From Methanosphaera sp. (GTDB taxonomy: Archaea > Methanobacteriota > Methanobacteria > Methanobacteriales > Methanobacteriaceae), in the NCBI GenBank assembly GCA_017430835.1, contig JAFRMD010000187.1, positions 1 through 47,814 on the forward strand: a stretch of 47,814 nt of DNA. Reading direction: 5' to 3'. Shown piece after piece: positions 28,851-38,200 of this stretch (positions are counted from its first letter, which is position 1; every line of letters begins with the position of its first letter). The notes under the pieces were generated by a model. That model did not search any database and was not told where the DNA came from. It saw only the letters and a program-made list of their open reading frames with translations. Made by a program: the position numbers and the translations under genes.

Positions 28851-31800
28851 TTATTTAATTAATAATCCTTTTTTATATGTTTTAGTCAATGATGAAAATT
28901 TACTGTTACCTTTGTATACAAATGTTATTTTTTGATATCCTTTTAACTGTTTAAGAGCTACAAATTTAAATACTATTTGACCCTTTTTAAGAGTACCTGA
29001 GATAACTTTTCCTTTAGAATCTTTTAATACTTTTCCATTAAGTTTCAAGGATACTTTACCATTATCAGCAGTTTGTTTCTTTTTACCTGATAAACCATTG
29101 TCAATTTTTAAAACCAATGATACTTTTTTACCTACCTTAGCTTTAACATTATTATAATGGAAAACCGGCTTGAATGGTTTAATTTTTATAGTTGTTGACT
29201 TAGTAACTTTAGTAATGGTGTCATTACCATCATAAACTATTTGCAATTTATAATTACCCTTATCAAATGTTTTAGGAACTGTGTACTTGTATTTGATGAC
29301 TCCTTTGGATATCTTAGCATTGGCAATCCTTTTATTATTTATTTTAATTGCCACTTTGCCAGACTTGATTGCTTTTTTGTTTGCAGTAATTTTTGCCTTA
29401 ATCACCACAGGTTTACCAAGAGTTGCAACATGTTTTTTAATTGAAACTGCAGATTTAGTCTGGACGCCCAACTTATTGCTTCCAGAGGAGGATGCGAAAT
29501 CATGGGTTCCTAAATAAACAACTTTAATAGTATACACTTTACTAGTAGTTTTTGCAGGTATTTTGTAAGTGTATGAAGCTACTCCCAATTTAACCTTAAC
29601 TGTTGCAAGCTTTTTATTACTAAGATAAAATTCTGCTTTTCCAGATCCTATTTTTCCACCGTTTGCTTGGGTAATATTGGCAGTTAATTTAACTTTTGAA
29701 CCTGCCGTATTAAGAACTTTAGCAACCTTAACCTTTGTTTTTGATGGAACTTTCTTGAAAGTTGCCTGGGCAATAGCCGTAGCATTTTGGAAGTTTGTTC
29801 CAGTTACTGAAACAGATAATTGATATGTTGTTGCTTTGAGTAATGTAGAAACTTTATAGGATAATGTTGCTTTTCCTTTACTTACCTTACTTTTTCCAAT
29901 AACATTTGATCCCAATTTAAATGTTGCAGTTAAATTTTTAAAGTCACTGGTTGTTGATTTTACAGTTGCAGTTATTGTTACTTTCTTTCCAAGATAAGCA
30001 CTAACTGGTTTTACTGTAACATTTACAAAGTGTAAGAAATTGTTTGAAATCTTATTGGATGAGTGTTCACTAACAACTGACTTATCAGCATATTTTGATT
30101 TAGCTTTCAGTGAATTATTTTTTACAACATTTTTGGAAGATTGATCAGCCAATTTAACTGTTGTAGTCGCATTGGTATCTATCTTGTTTTGAGTAATTGT
30201 ATTTGATGAACTTGAATACATTAACATTATTCCCTGATCACCAACAGGTATTACATCACTGTGTTTGGCAGAAGTTGATGAACCATAATTGACTTTACGT
30301 AAAGTAAACTGATTCTCTTTTATGTTGTTGTTTGAACTTCTGTAACCTGCAATACCATAAGGATTTGTTCCAGTTGCAGTGATTTTATTTGACAATATCT
30401 GATTTTTACTAGAATCAAACAACTCTATTGCATATATACCGGAACCAGTTGCAGTAATTTTATTCTTAGATATTGTGGAAGAGGTACTGTTTTCCAATAT
30501 TACACCATGAACATAATCTCCCTTATTTGTGGAATTTTTATTACCTGTTACTGTAATAGTGTTTGATTCAACAATTGTGTTTACACTATTTCTTCCTGCA
30601 ATAAATCCTGCTGTGAAATAACCTCCAGTTACTGAAACTGTATTGGACTTGAATGTATTTGCTGTTGCATTGCTTGTTGTTATTGAAGAACCCCAATTTC
30701 CACCAAGTACTCCCATACCATATACGTATGGTCCATAGCTCACCATATTAATATTGTTACTTGTAACTTTGTTGTTATGTGAATCAAAGTATATGTCAAT
30801 TCCAACAACACTATTTTTGCAAGTTGAACTTGGGGAAGTGTATTTGTTAAATTGTGATGTTACTTTGACTGTGTTTTTGTTTATTGCATTGTTTGATGAA
30901 TAAACCAACATGATACCATGATTGTGAAGAACTTCTTTTAAAAAATCAACAGGTTCACTAAATTGTAATTCCTCATCATATTGATTAGGTTTATTTGATT
31001 GATTTATATTAATTGTGTTTGATTCTAATGTGTTTGTATCAGATGAATAAGCAAAAATTCCGTTATTGATAAGATCACCTGAAGTTGTTATAGTACATCC
31101 TGAAATTGTGTTACCATTTGCACCACATAAGAATATTCCTAAGCTTTCCTCTTTAGCATAATTTGTTATTTTCACATTAGTAATCTTACAATTATTCACA
31201 TCCATTATTTCAATTGCATGTTGATTATCATTGTCTTTGTTATTATTTTTTATTGTGAGATCTTTTATTGTTGATGCATGTGCCTCATCCATTAGTGTTA
31301 TTGTTCCCTGATTTATTACACAACTTTGTCCAATAATATGAACCTTTCTTGGGAATTTAAAGTTTATATTGTTAAATGTACCTTTTAGGTATACTGTTGT
31401 GTTTTGTAATATTTGGTTGTCACCAGAGGTTTTTGCATTTCCATCCGTATCAAAGTATGTTAGAACATTTGTAGAGTTTACTGTTATTTTAGCGTTTGAA
31501 TCAGGAGTATTTGCACCATTTGAATTTGCTGGTTTTAAATAAGCTTTCTCCAAACCAGTTCCTCTTTTTGATGATAATACATTAGAATCATCTACAATTA
31601 TCTTTGTTTCTGATGCTACTGATGAACCTGTTTCATTAAAGTTAATAGCATAATCGGCTTGTGAAGTAACCTTATTTAATTTAACAGTTACATCATTAAT
31701 TTTTTTAGTTGAAGACTGTTTTTTAAATAGAATACCCTCTTTATTACTAATAATTGTATTATTGTTTATAGTTATTTTAGTGTAATCTCCTTTTGCGTAA

Positions 31801-33005
31801 ATACCGTTACTATTTCCTACGTTAATAGTGTTTGATTGAATAAGTATGTTAGTTCCGCCAATATCAATACCTGCACCATTTTCAGAAGTGATTTCATTGT
31901 TTAATACCTGAACATCATTTCCTCCAATGTTTATTGCAGTTGCAACATTATTTACGTGAACTTTATTATTATTTACTTTTGCTCCTTCACAGGCATATAT
32001 TCCAGTAGAGGTTGCTGAAACATCATTGTTTGATATTGTATTTTTAGTTCCGTCTTGAGTGGATATTCCTTTGTATCCTCCAGAAACAGTATTGTAAGAT
32101 ATGATGTTTCCTGCACCCATTACTTGAATTGTGTTACACCAAGAACTATCATATCCTGTTACTTTATTTCCAGTTATGTTGTTGTTATTACAAATTCCAC
32201 CTTTAAACAATCCAGAACCGTATGAACTTAAGTAAATTGTATTTGCTTGATTTGATTTTACTGTGTTGTTTGCTATTTTGTTATTATGGGAAGAACCCAT
32301 TACAAATGCTGAGTGGGATCTAGTAGCTCCTTCACCCATTGCTGTTTCCAATGTGTTTAACCTAACTGTACTTTGGTTCATGTTATCTGCTGCAAATGCA
32401 AATGAATATGAACCCGTTACTTTGATATTATTGTTTTCTATGATTAGATTTTTTGAATTATTTACGTGAATACCGGAAGTATATTCTTTAGTGTTCTGTA
32501 TTGTTAAGTTTGATATTTTTGAACCTGCGGAATTTGTTCCTTGAACATAGACTGTACAATTGTATAGTTTTGCATTTTTGTCTTGGCTGGTGAGTGTTAT
32601 TGATTTGTCTAATGCGAAGTCTACATTATTGAATGTTCCTTGTAAATTTAAAGTATCTCCTGACTGTACCAAGTCTGTGGTAACTGTCATATTGGATTTT
32701 TTAGTGAAATACTGACTATATAACTCACTTGTTACTTTTCTTGTAGTTCCTGCTGTTTTAACTGTCTTATTTTTATCTTTTATTTTGTTATTTTTTTGTA
32801 TTGTTTTATTATTGGCTAGTTTAGCTGTTTTTGGTGTGCTTTTTGTGGTTGTGTCTTTAACTATTTTGTTAGCAGTTACCTTTTTTTGCACAACATTATC
32901 TGAGTTATGGTCAGTATCTGAACTGATTTCTGCTGCAGATATTGTTCCTAAGCTAACCAGTAATAAAACCAATGTTAATAACATAATTTTATTTATGGTT
33001 TTCAT
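28851..33005 (-). CDS. Adhesin-like surface protein (two beta-helix regions plus Ig-like repeats)
   Basis: A 1384-residue secreted protein. The start ATG follows GGTGA. It has a signal peptide (INKIMLLTLVLLLVSLGTISAAE), a Lys/Thr/Asn linker to ~90, then two similar blocks that each open with a YFTKKSNMT/YFDTDGNAK-type segment and continue as NosD-like beta-helix repeats (N-x-I-x-x-N-x-I/V steps; ~100-480 and ~515-1010). Four or five Ig-like repeats follow, with GKATLSYKV-type strands, to the C terminus. The two blocks suggest internal duplication. There is no C-terminal anchor. It lies between the ExbD-like and the CobN-like gene on the same strand, with its own TATA box, which hints at a partner role, although adhesin genes are also scattered elsewhere in the window. 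Confidence 0.86.
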   Translation of the reverse strand: MKTINKIMLLTLVLLLVSLGTISAAEISSDTDHNSDNVVQKKVTANKIVKDTTTKSTPKTAKLANNKTIQKNNKIKDKNKTVKTAGTTRKVTSELYSQYFTKKSNMTVTTDLVQSGDTLNLQGTFNNVDFALDKSITLTSQDKNAKLYNCTVYVQGTNSAGSKISNLTIQNTKEYTSGIHVNNSKNLIIENNNIKVTGSYSFAFAADNMNQSTVRLNTLETAMGEGATRSHSAFVMGSSHNNKIANNTVKSNQANTIYLSSYGSGLFKGGICNNNNITGNKVTGYDSSWCNTIQVMGAGNIISYNTVSGGYKGISTQDGTKNTISNNDVSATSTGIYACEGAKVNNNKVHVNNVATAINIGGNDVQVLNNEITSENGAGIDIGGTNILIQSNTINVGNSNGIYAKGDYTKITINNNTIISNKEGILFKKQSSTKKINDVTVKLNKVTSQADYAINFNETGSSVASETKIIVDDSNVLSSKRGTGLEKAYLKPANSNGANTPDSNAKITVNSTNVLTYFDTDGNAKTSGDNQILQNTTVYLKGTFNNINFKFPRKVHIIGQSCVINQGTITLMDEAHASTIKDLTIKNNNKDNDNQHAIEIMDVNNCKITNVKITNYAKEESLGIFLCGANGNTISGCTITTSGDLINNGIFAYSSDTNTLESNTININQSNKPNQYDEELQFSEPVDFLKEVLHNHGIMLVYSSNNAINKNTVKVTSQFNKYTSPSSTCKNSVVGIDIYFDSHNNKVTSNNINMVSYGPYVYGMGVLGGNWGSSITTSNATANTFKSNTVSVTGGYFTAGFIAGRNSVNTIVESNTITVTGNKNSTNKGDYVHGVILENSTSSTISKNKITATGSGIYAIELFDSSKNQILSNKITATGTNPYGIAGYRSSNNNIKENQFTLRKVNYGSSTSAKHSDVIPVGDQGIMLMYSSSSNTITQNKIDTNATTTVKLADQSSKNVVKNNSLKAKSKYADKSVVSEHSSNKISNNFLHFVNVTVKPVSAYLGKKVTITATVKSTTSDFKNLTATFKLGSNVIGKSKVSKGKATLSYKVSTLLKATTYQLSVSVTGTNFQNATAIAQATFKKVPSKTKVKVAKVLNTAGSKVKLTANITQANGGKIGSGKAEFYLSNKKLATVKVKLGVASYTYKIPAKTTSKVYTIKVVYLGTHDFASSSGSNKLGVQTKSAVSIKKHVATLGKPVVIKAKITANKKAIKSGKVAIKINNKRIANAKISKGVIKYKYTVPKTFDKGNYKLQIVYDGNDTITKVTKSTTIKIKPFKPVFHYNNVKAKVGKKVSLVLKIDNGLSGKKKQTADNGKVSLKLNGKVLKDSKGKVISGTLKKGQIVFKFVALKQLKGYQKITFVYKGNSKFSSLTKTYKKGLLIK

Positions 33006-33069
33006 ATTTTCACCATTATATTAAATCTGTTAAAAATTTTTTTAAAGAAATTTAGATTCTCTATAGTGG

Positions 33070-33079
33070 TTATATATTT
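33070..33079 (-). promoter_or_regulatory. TATA box of the beta-helix protein gene
   Basis: Minus-strand AAATATATAA, preceded by an A-rich element, lies 65 to 74 bases before the start codon. It predicts a leader of about 40 bases and shows this gene can be transcribed separately from the ExbB/ExbD-like genes. Confidence 0.45.
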
Positions 33080-33201
33080 GTTGCTTTTAAATATTAATAT
33101 TTTAAAAAAATTTATTTAATTAAAGTAAAATTGATAAAATAATCATTATTAAATTAGTAAAAATAGTAAAAAAAGAGAGTAGAAAAAATTTTTTAAATTT
33201 A

Positions 33202-33540
33202 TCACGCTGGCGTCATATACTGTTTTCCAGTTTTCGGATCAGTATAAACAGTTCCTGTTTTTGTATAACCAGAACTTGAATCATCTATACTTTCAGGCAC
33301 ATCAGTTACCTGTTGACCCTGTTCAATTTCAACTGTTTGCTGTGCTTTCTGCATTACATTCTGTTTTTGTTCAGGACTCATGTCACTAAATACAACATTT
33401 TGCATACCTGTAGACATTACAGCAAAAATTAAGAAACCTACAGCCAATACCAACATAATATCTGTCATGTTTGTTACTGAAGACATTGGGTCCAAGTCAT
33501 CATTGTCTCCATGTCTTATTCTACCGCGTCTTAATGACAT
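33202..33540 (-). CDS. DUF2149-type membrane protein, ExbD-like
   Basis: A 112-residue protein with a basic N terminus (RRGRIRHGDNDD), the segment DLDPMSSVTNMTDIMLVLAVGFLIFAVMS forming one membrane helix, and a soluble tail facing outside. I place it in DUF2149, a family of unknown function in methanogens. The plan matches ExbD/TolR: a short cytoplasmic start, an aspartate at the head of a single membrane helix (the proton-carrying residue in ExbD), and a periplasm-side domain. Its ATG overlaps the stop codon of the MotA/ExbB gene by one base (TAATG), indicating coupled translation and a stoichiometric partner. ExbD equivalence is inference. Confidence 0.75.
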   Translation of the reverse strand: MSLRRGRIRHGDNDDLDPMSSVTNMTDIMLVLAVGFLIFAVMSTGMQNVVFSDMSPEQKQNVMQKAQQTVEIEQGQQVTDVPESIDDSSSGYTKTGTVYTDPKTGKQYMTPA

Positions 33541-34187
33541 TAGAAATCAACCTCTAATATTGTTTCACCTAAATCATACAATGTTGTAATGTCCTGATCA
33601 TACCATTTTCTACGAATTTTGGATATTACAAAACAAATTGTACCTGATGCTAAACCTGCTGTTGTTGTGTTGAATGCAGTTGTTAAATTAGCCGTTAACG
33701 TTTGCATATCCCCTAAACCTAAAGCAGCCAATCCAGGACCCATAGGAATAATTGTTCCTAACAAACCACATCCTGCACCTACTTTAGCTACAATATCGAC
33801 CTTAGTTAAAGATCCTATCATTTTTGCTTCTTGGGTTTCTAGTAAGTTTCTAGCTAAAATTTCCCTAGTATTTTTATCATAACTGTCGCGGTCTAACATT
33901 GCAATAGAGTTTAATAATTCCTTATCATATTTATGCAGGTTTGTTTTGTTTACAACATCACATATTTCGTCTTGAGTCTTACATTTAGCAATGTCTTTAA
34001 TAATTTTTTCTTTATCTTGACCAGTAATTTTTTTTCGACCAGTATATTCGGCAAGTATTGAACCCAATTCAATTATTGCAAATATAATGAATATTACTAG
34101 CAAAATCATTACCGGCAGTAATAAACTTTGAGCTATTACATTTAATACACCTGAAAGAATTTCTCCTCCAGGGATAGTTGATACCAT
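33540..34187 (-). CDS. MotA/TolQ/ExbB family proton channel protein
   Basis: A 215-residue membrane protein. It has one helix near residues 13-42 (SLLLPVMILLVIFIIFAIIELGSILAEY), a cytoplasmic region of about 90 residues, then two helices (VGAGCGLLGTIIPMGPGLAALG and TAFNTTTAGLASGTICFVI). The sequence TKVDIVAKVGAGCGLLGTIIPMGPGLAALGLGD followed by LTTAFNTTTAGL is the recognised ExbB/TolQ/MotA pore signature. In bacteria such proteins use the proton gradient to drive motion or transport through an ExbD-type partner; the gene directly downstream is the obvious candidate. It is 11 bases after the DUF2162-like gene. Confidence 0.9.
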   Translation of the reverse strand: MVSTIPGGEILSGVLNVIAQSLLLPVMILLVIFIIFAIIELGSILAEYTGRKKITGQDKEKIIKDIAKCKTQDEICDVVNKTNLHKYDKELLNSIAMLDRDSYDKNTREILARNLLETQEAKMIGSLTKVDIVAKVGAGCGLLGTIIPMGPGLAALGLGDMQTLTANLTTAFNTTTAGLASGTICFVISKIRRKWYDQDITTLYDLGETILEVDF

Positions 34188-34198
34188 TCTTTATCCTC

Positions 34199-34900
34199 CT
34201 AATATTTCAAAAAGTAACTTCGTTTTTTAGCAAGTATTCCTCCAAAAATCATTAGCAAAAATATTACTACTAACATTTCTAGCATTGAATAAAATGATTG
34301 TATTTGTATTGTTGTTCCATCAACTAATAAAGAAATGTTTGGTAAAATCATAATACATAATACAAAGTATATTCCAATAAAAATCATGAAATTTCCCAAA
34401 ACCAATGGATAAGGTTTATTGATTTTTTTAACTATTGAAAATGACAACAGATATGTTATTCCCATTACAATAACCAATGCAACTGCTGAAACTGCACCCA
34501 AAGTAACTGAGGATATACCAGCAACTGGTGCTACCAATATAACAGAGGACAATATTGCTCCAAAACAACAAGGACATGGTGCTACCACTGCCATACATGT
34601 TGCAGATCCAGTGTCTTTATCCGTTACTTGCCAATCATATATAGTTTTAAATCCTGTTATTACAATTATTATGGCTATAACTGCAAATATGGCCCCACTG
34701 TAACCGTATACTATCTGGTATATTAATTCAGTATAAGGTTGGCACAGGTAAGATAATACTACTAGCCCCACACCATAACCTAACAATATTAAAGCAACTT
34801 TTTTTCTTTCAATTCCTGAAAAACCTAAGGCTAAACCAATTTTTACACCAAATACTAGTACGGCCGCCAATATACCATATTGCCAGAATTGTTCTAACAT
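34199..34900 (-). CDS. DUF2162-type polytopic membrane protein, putative transporter
   Basis: A 233-residue protein with about six or seven membrane helices. A motif VVAPCPCCFGAI near residue 110 places three cysteines at a helix entry, suggesting metal or thiol chemistry. I match it to DUF2162, annotated as a predicted transporter in methanogens; the substrate is unknown. The start ATG follows GGTGATATT. It is the first gene of the tight trio with the MotA/ExbB and ExbD-like genes. A good TATA box lies about 85 bases upstream. Confidence 0.75.
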   Translation of the reverse strand: MLEQFWQYGILAAVLVFGVKIGLALGFSGIERKKVALILLGYGVGLVVLSYLCQPYTELIYQIVYGYSGAIFAVIAIIIVITGFKTIYDWQVTDKDTGSATCMAVVAPCPCCFGAILSSVILVAPVAGISSVTLGAVSAVALVIVMGITYLLSFSIVKKINKPYPLVLGNFMIFIGIYFVLCIMILPNISLLVDGTTIQIQSFYSMLEMLVVIFLLMIFGGILAKKRSYFLKY

Positions 34901-34980
34901 AATATCACCATACTAATTTTTTGAGTTTTATAAAAGTCAATATATTAAAATAATTATATTTGTAGTAAATTCTATTGATT

Positions 34981-34988
34981 TTATATAA
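34981..34988 (-). promoter_or_regulatory. TATA box of the DUF2162-ExbB-ExbD-like operon
   Basis: Minus-strand CCCTTATATAAAAT gives a strong archaeal TATA box 81 to 88 bases before the first start codon. Transcription should begin near 34958. Confidence 0.5.
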
Positions 34989-35247
34989 GGGTATTTTTAT
35001 TTTTTTTAATTTATTAATATTACTCTAAAAATTAATAGAAAACTAATTTAAAACGAAGATTTGAGATTTTTATTAAAATTTTTTTTATTTTTTTATAAAT
35101 TATTATTTAATTAGTTTAGTAAAAATAAAAACTCGTTTAAAAAAAATAACTAAAAATTATATAATTTAATTTAAATAATAAGACATAAGAAAAAATAATT
35201 AAAAATGAAAAATAAAAAATAAATCATTTTTCTTATATAAAAAATAG

Positions 35248-35254
35248 AAGGAGG
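35248..35254 (+). promoter_or_regulatory. Strong ribosome binding site selecting an ATT start
   Basis: AAGGAGG ends eight bases before ATT 35263. The only nearby ATG (35258) is three bases away, in another frame, and stops after 13 codons. Confidence 0.55.
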
Positions 35255-35262
35255 TTAATGAA

Positions 35263-38200
35263 ATTAAAAACAAAAACAAAGTCATATTATCATTTTTAAT
35301 AGTATTAATAGCTTTTTTGATGATAACATCAGTTTCGGCAACAGACAATAACATGACAAAAAAAGATAAGAAAATTGCAGAAAAACATGACAAAATCAAA
35401 AACACTGCCAAAAAAGCCAAAACACCATTAAATGAAAAAAACATTAAAAAAACAGCAACTAAAAATACAAAAAAAGAAAATGATAATTCAAACGACGATA
35501 ACAACCCAACAACTAATGATAAAAAAGAAGACCCTGAAATTAGGTTAAGTAATTCTGAAATTCATCCTGGAACAAGCCATACATTCCTGGCATTACTTCC
35601 AAATGATTCAGAAGGAACAGCACACTTTACTATAGATAACAACACAATTTCAGATGAAATACCTGTAGAAGAAGGACAAGTAAGTTACACATACACCATA
35701 CCAAGCACATACTCTTCAGAACACTACTTATTAAGTTTAGTATATAGTGGAGATGAAAAATACCATAATAAAACAGCATACGCCAATTTAACTTTAACAC
35801 CCGAAGGAGGAAAAACAAAAGCAACAATAAATTTAAAAAACTATACTGCAAAATACCTGTCAACAATCCCATTTAAAATTAATTTAAACAAAAATGCTAC
35901 AGGAAATGCCAGCATAAAAATAAACAATAAAATTATAGCAGAAAACATTAACCTAACAGATGGAACCATCAATTACTCTTATAAAAGTGTTGAAAACCCT
36001 GGAACATACACTATAGAAGTAACTTATAACGGAAATTATATGTATGAACAAACAAGCAAAAACTCAACATTAACCATTAACAAACTATCAAGTTCAATTA
36101 GTACAAAAGACATCACATCTAAAGCCGGAAAAAAAACATTATTCAAAGCCACATGCACTGATGAACTAGGAAGAGCCTTAACAAAAAATGCAGTTACATT
36201 TAAAATAAACAACAAAAAAATAGGAAGCAACAAAACAAACTCAAAGGGTGTTGTTACTCTTTACGCAGTTATCAACTCTAAATTAAATAACAAAATTAAT
36301 AACTTAACCGTGACAACAACCGCCACCTCAACCACGCTAAGTAACACAAAAAGAGTTAAACTAACATTAAAACAATTAAAAACAAAAAGCGTTGTTCCAA
36401 CAATATCAACCATTCCCTCAAAAACAATAACCTTTACTGCCACAGTTGTTGATGAATTCAATAATAGAGTAAATGTTGGATATGTTACCTTTAAGAAATC
36501 CGGTAAAATCCTGAAAAAAGTTAAAATATCAAACGGTTTTGCAAAATATGAATTATACACAAATTATCAAACATCAAAAAAATCATATATTTATGCAATA
36601 TATACTGGAAACTGGAAATATGCAAACTCAAAAGCAAAAGGACTCTACAAAATAAACAAACTTAAAACATTCACAACATTAACAGCCATTGAAACTAAAA
36701 TAGCATCCAGAATAAAATTCCAAGTACACCTAACCGATCAAACACAGCAAAAGGTTACTTCCGGTAAAGTAAAATTATACATAAAATCAAAGCTTATTGG
36801 AACAGTTAAAGTTAAAAAGGGTTTAGCTACATTAAATTATAAACTATCTAAAAAGTATACTGCTGGAAACTATAGGATTAAAGCCGTATATTCTGGAACC
36901 AAAATGTATCTGAAGTCTTCAAAAACCAACACCATGACTGTAAACAGACTAAAAACCACCATTAGTGGAGAAGAAGTTGTTGCAATCGTGGGAAAAAAAT
37001 CATCAATTAAACTATATTTAACTGATGAAGACCAATATAATGTAGAAAAAGGTATTGTGAAATATTACGTGAACGATACATACATTGGCAAATCCAAAGT
37101 ATCAAAAGGAGTATCTAAACTTGTTTACAGAATTCCAAAAAGATTTGATGGATTTACTGTAAATTATTATGCAACATACGAGAAGAATGGATTGTATGAT
37201 TCAAGTTCTTATACCAATACGATGACTGTTGCACATCAGAAAGTAGTTTATGTAAGTAATAAAGGTAATGACAATAATTTAGGAGATAAAAAACATCCAT
37301 ATAAAACAATAAAGCATGCAATTAACCATATTACATTGTTTGGTAAGATAAATGTCTTATCAGGAAAATATTCCGTATCAGGTATTAAAGTTGATAAATC
37401 AATAAGCATCATCGGAAAAGGAAAATCAAAAACCATACTTGACGGAAAACAGAATGGTAAACCAATGTTTAATACTACAAAACGTAATGCAGTATTAACA
37501 ATCAAATCATTAACTATTCAGAATGCCAAAAGTAATAAGAAATTTAGTGCAGGAGCAATTGTTTCAACAAGCAAATTGAATTTATATAATGTTCGCTTCA
37601 AAAACAATATAGCTACTGGCCTTTATTCAGGAGGAGCAATATATACAAATGGTATATTAAATGCAACAAAAACAGAATTTATAAACAACAAAGTAACAAA
37701 CGTTAACAGTCAGGGAGGAGCAATACGTTCATACAATAACACAACATACCTAATCAAGTGTAAATTTAATGGAAATACAATTACTGGAAACAATAATACT
37801 GGTGGTTCCGCAATATACTCCGAATCATCTGATTTAATTATTAACCAGACAACATTTGTGAACAATCATGCAAAAGGTAAATATATCACAGGTGGTGTTA
37901 TAAGATCAATATCTGGTGCTGTCGTAATAGACAGAAGTAAATTCAATAAGAACACAATTACTGCCACAGGTTATGGTATGGGTGGTATAGTTGGAAGTTT
38001 AAGTTCTGCAGTATCCATACGAAATAGTAACATCAACAACAATATCGTTAAAGGAAGTGGTTCTGCCGGAGGAAGTGTAGTTTACATTGAAACTGCAGCG
38101 ATGGACATTTACAAAACAAAAATGACATCAAATAAAGTCGTTTCACCTGCCTCTTACGGAGGAGCAATATATGGTTATAAATCTGTGATAACCTTAACCA

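Larger units (their letters stand above)
34901..35262. other. Divergent intergenic region
   Basis: About 360 very AT-rich bases between the DUF2162-like gene and the adhesin-like gene at 35263. It contains the minus-strand TATA box at 34981-34988 and, at its right end, the AAGGAGG ribosome site at 35248-35254. No gene or other repeat was recognised. Confidence 0.5.
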
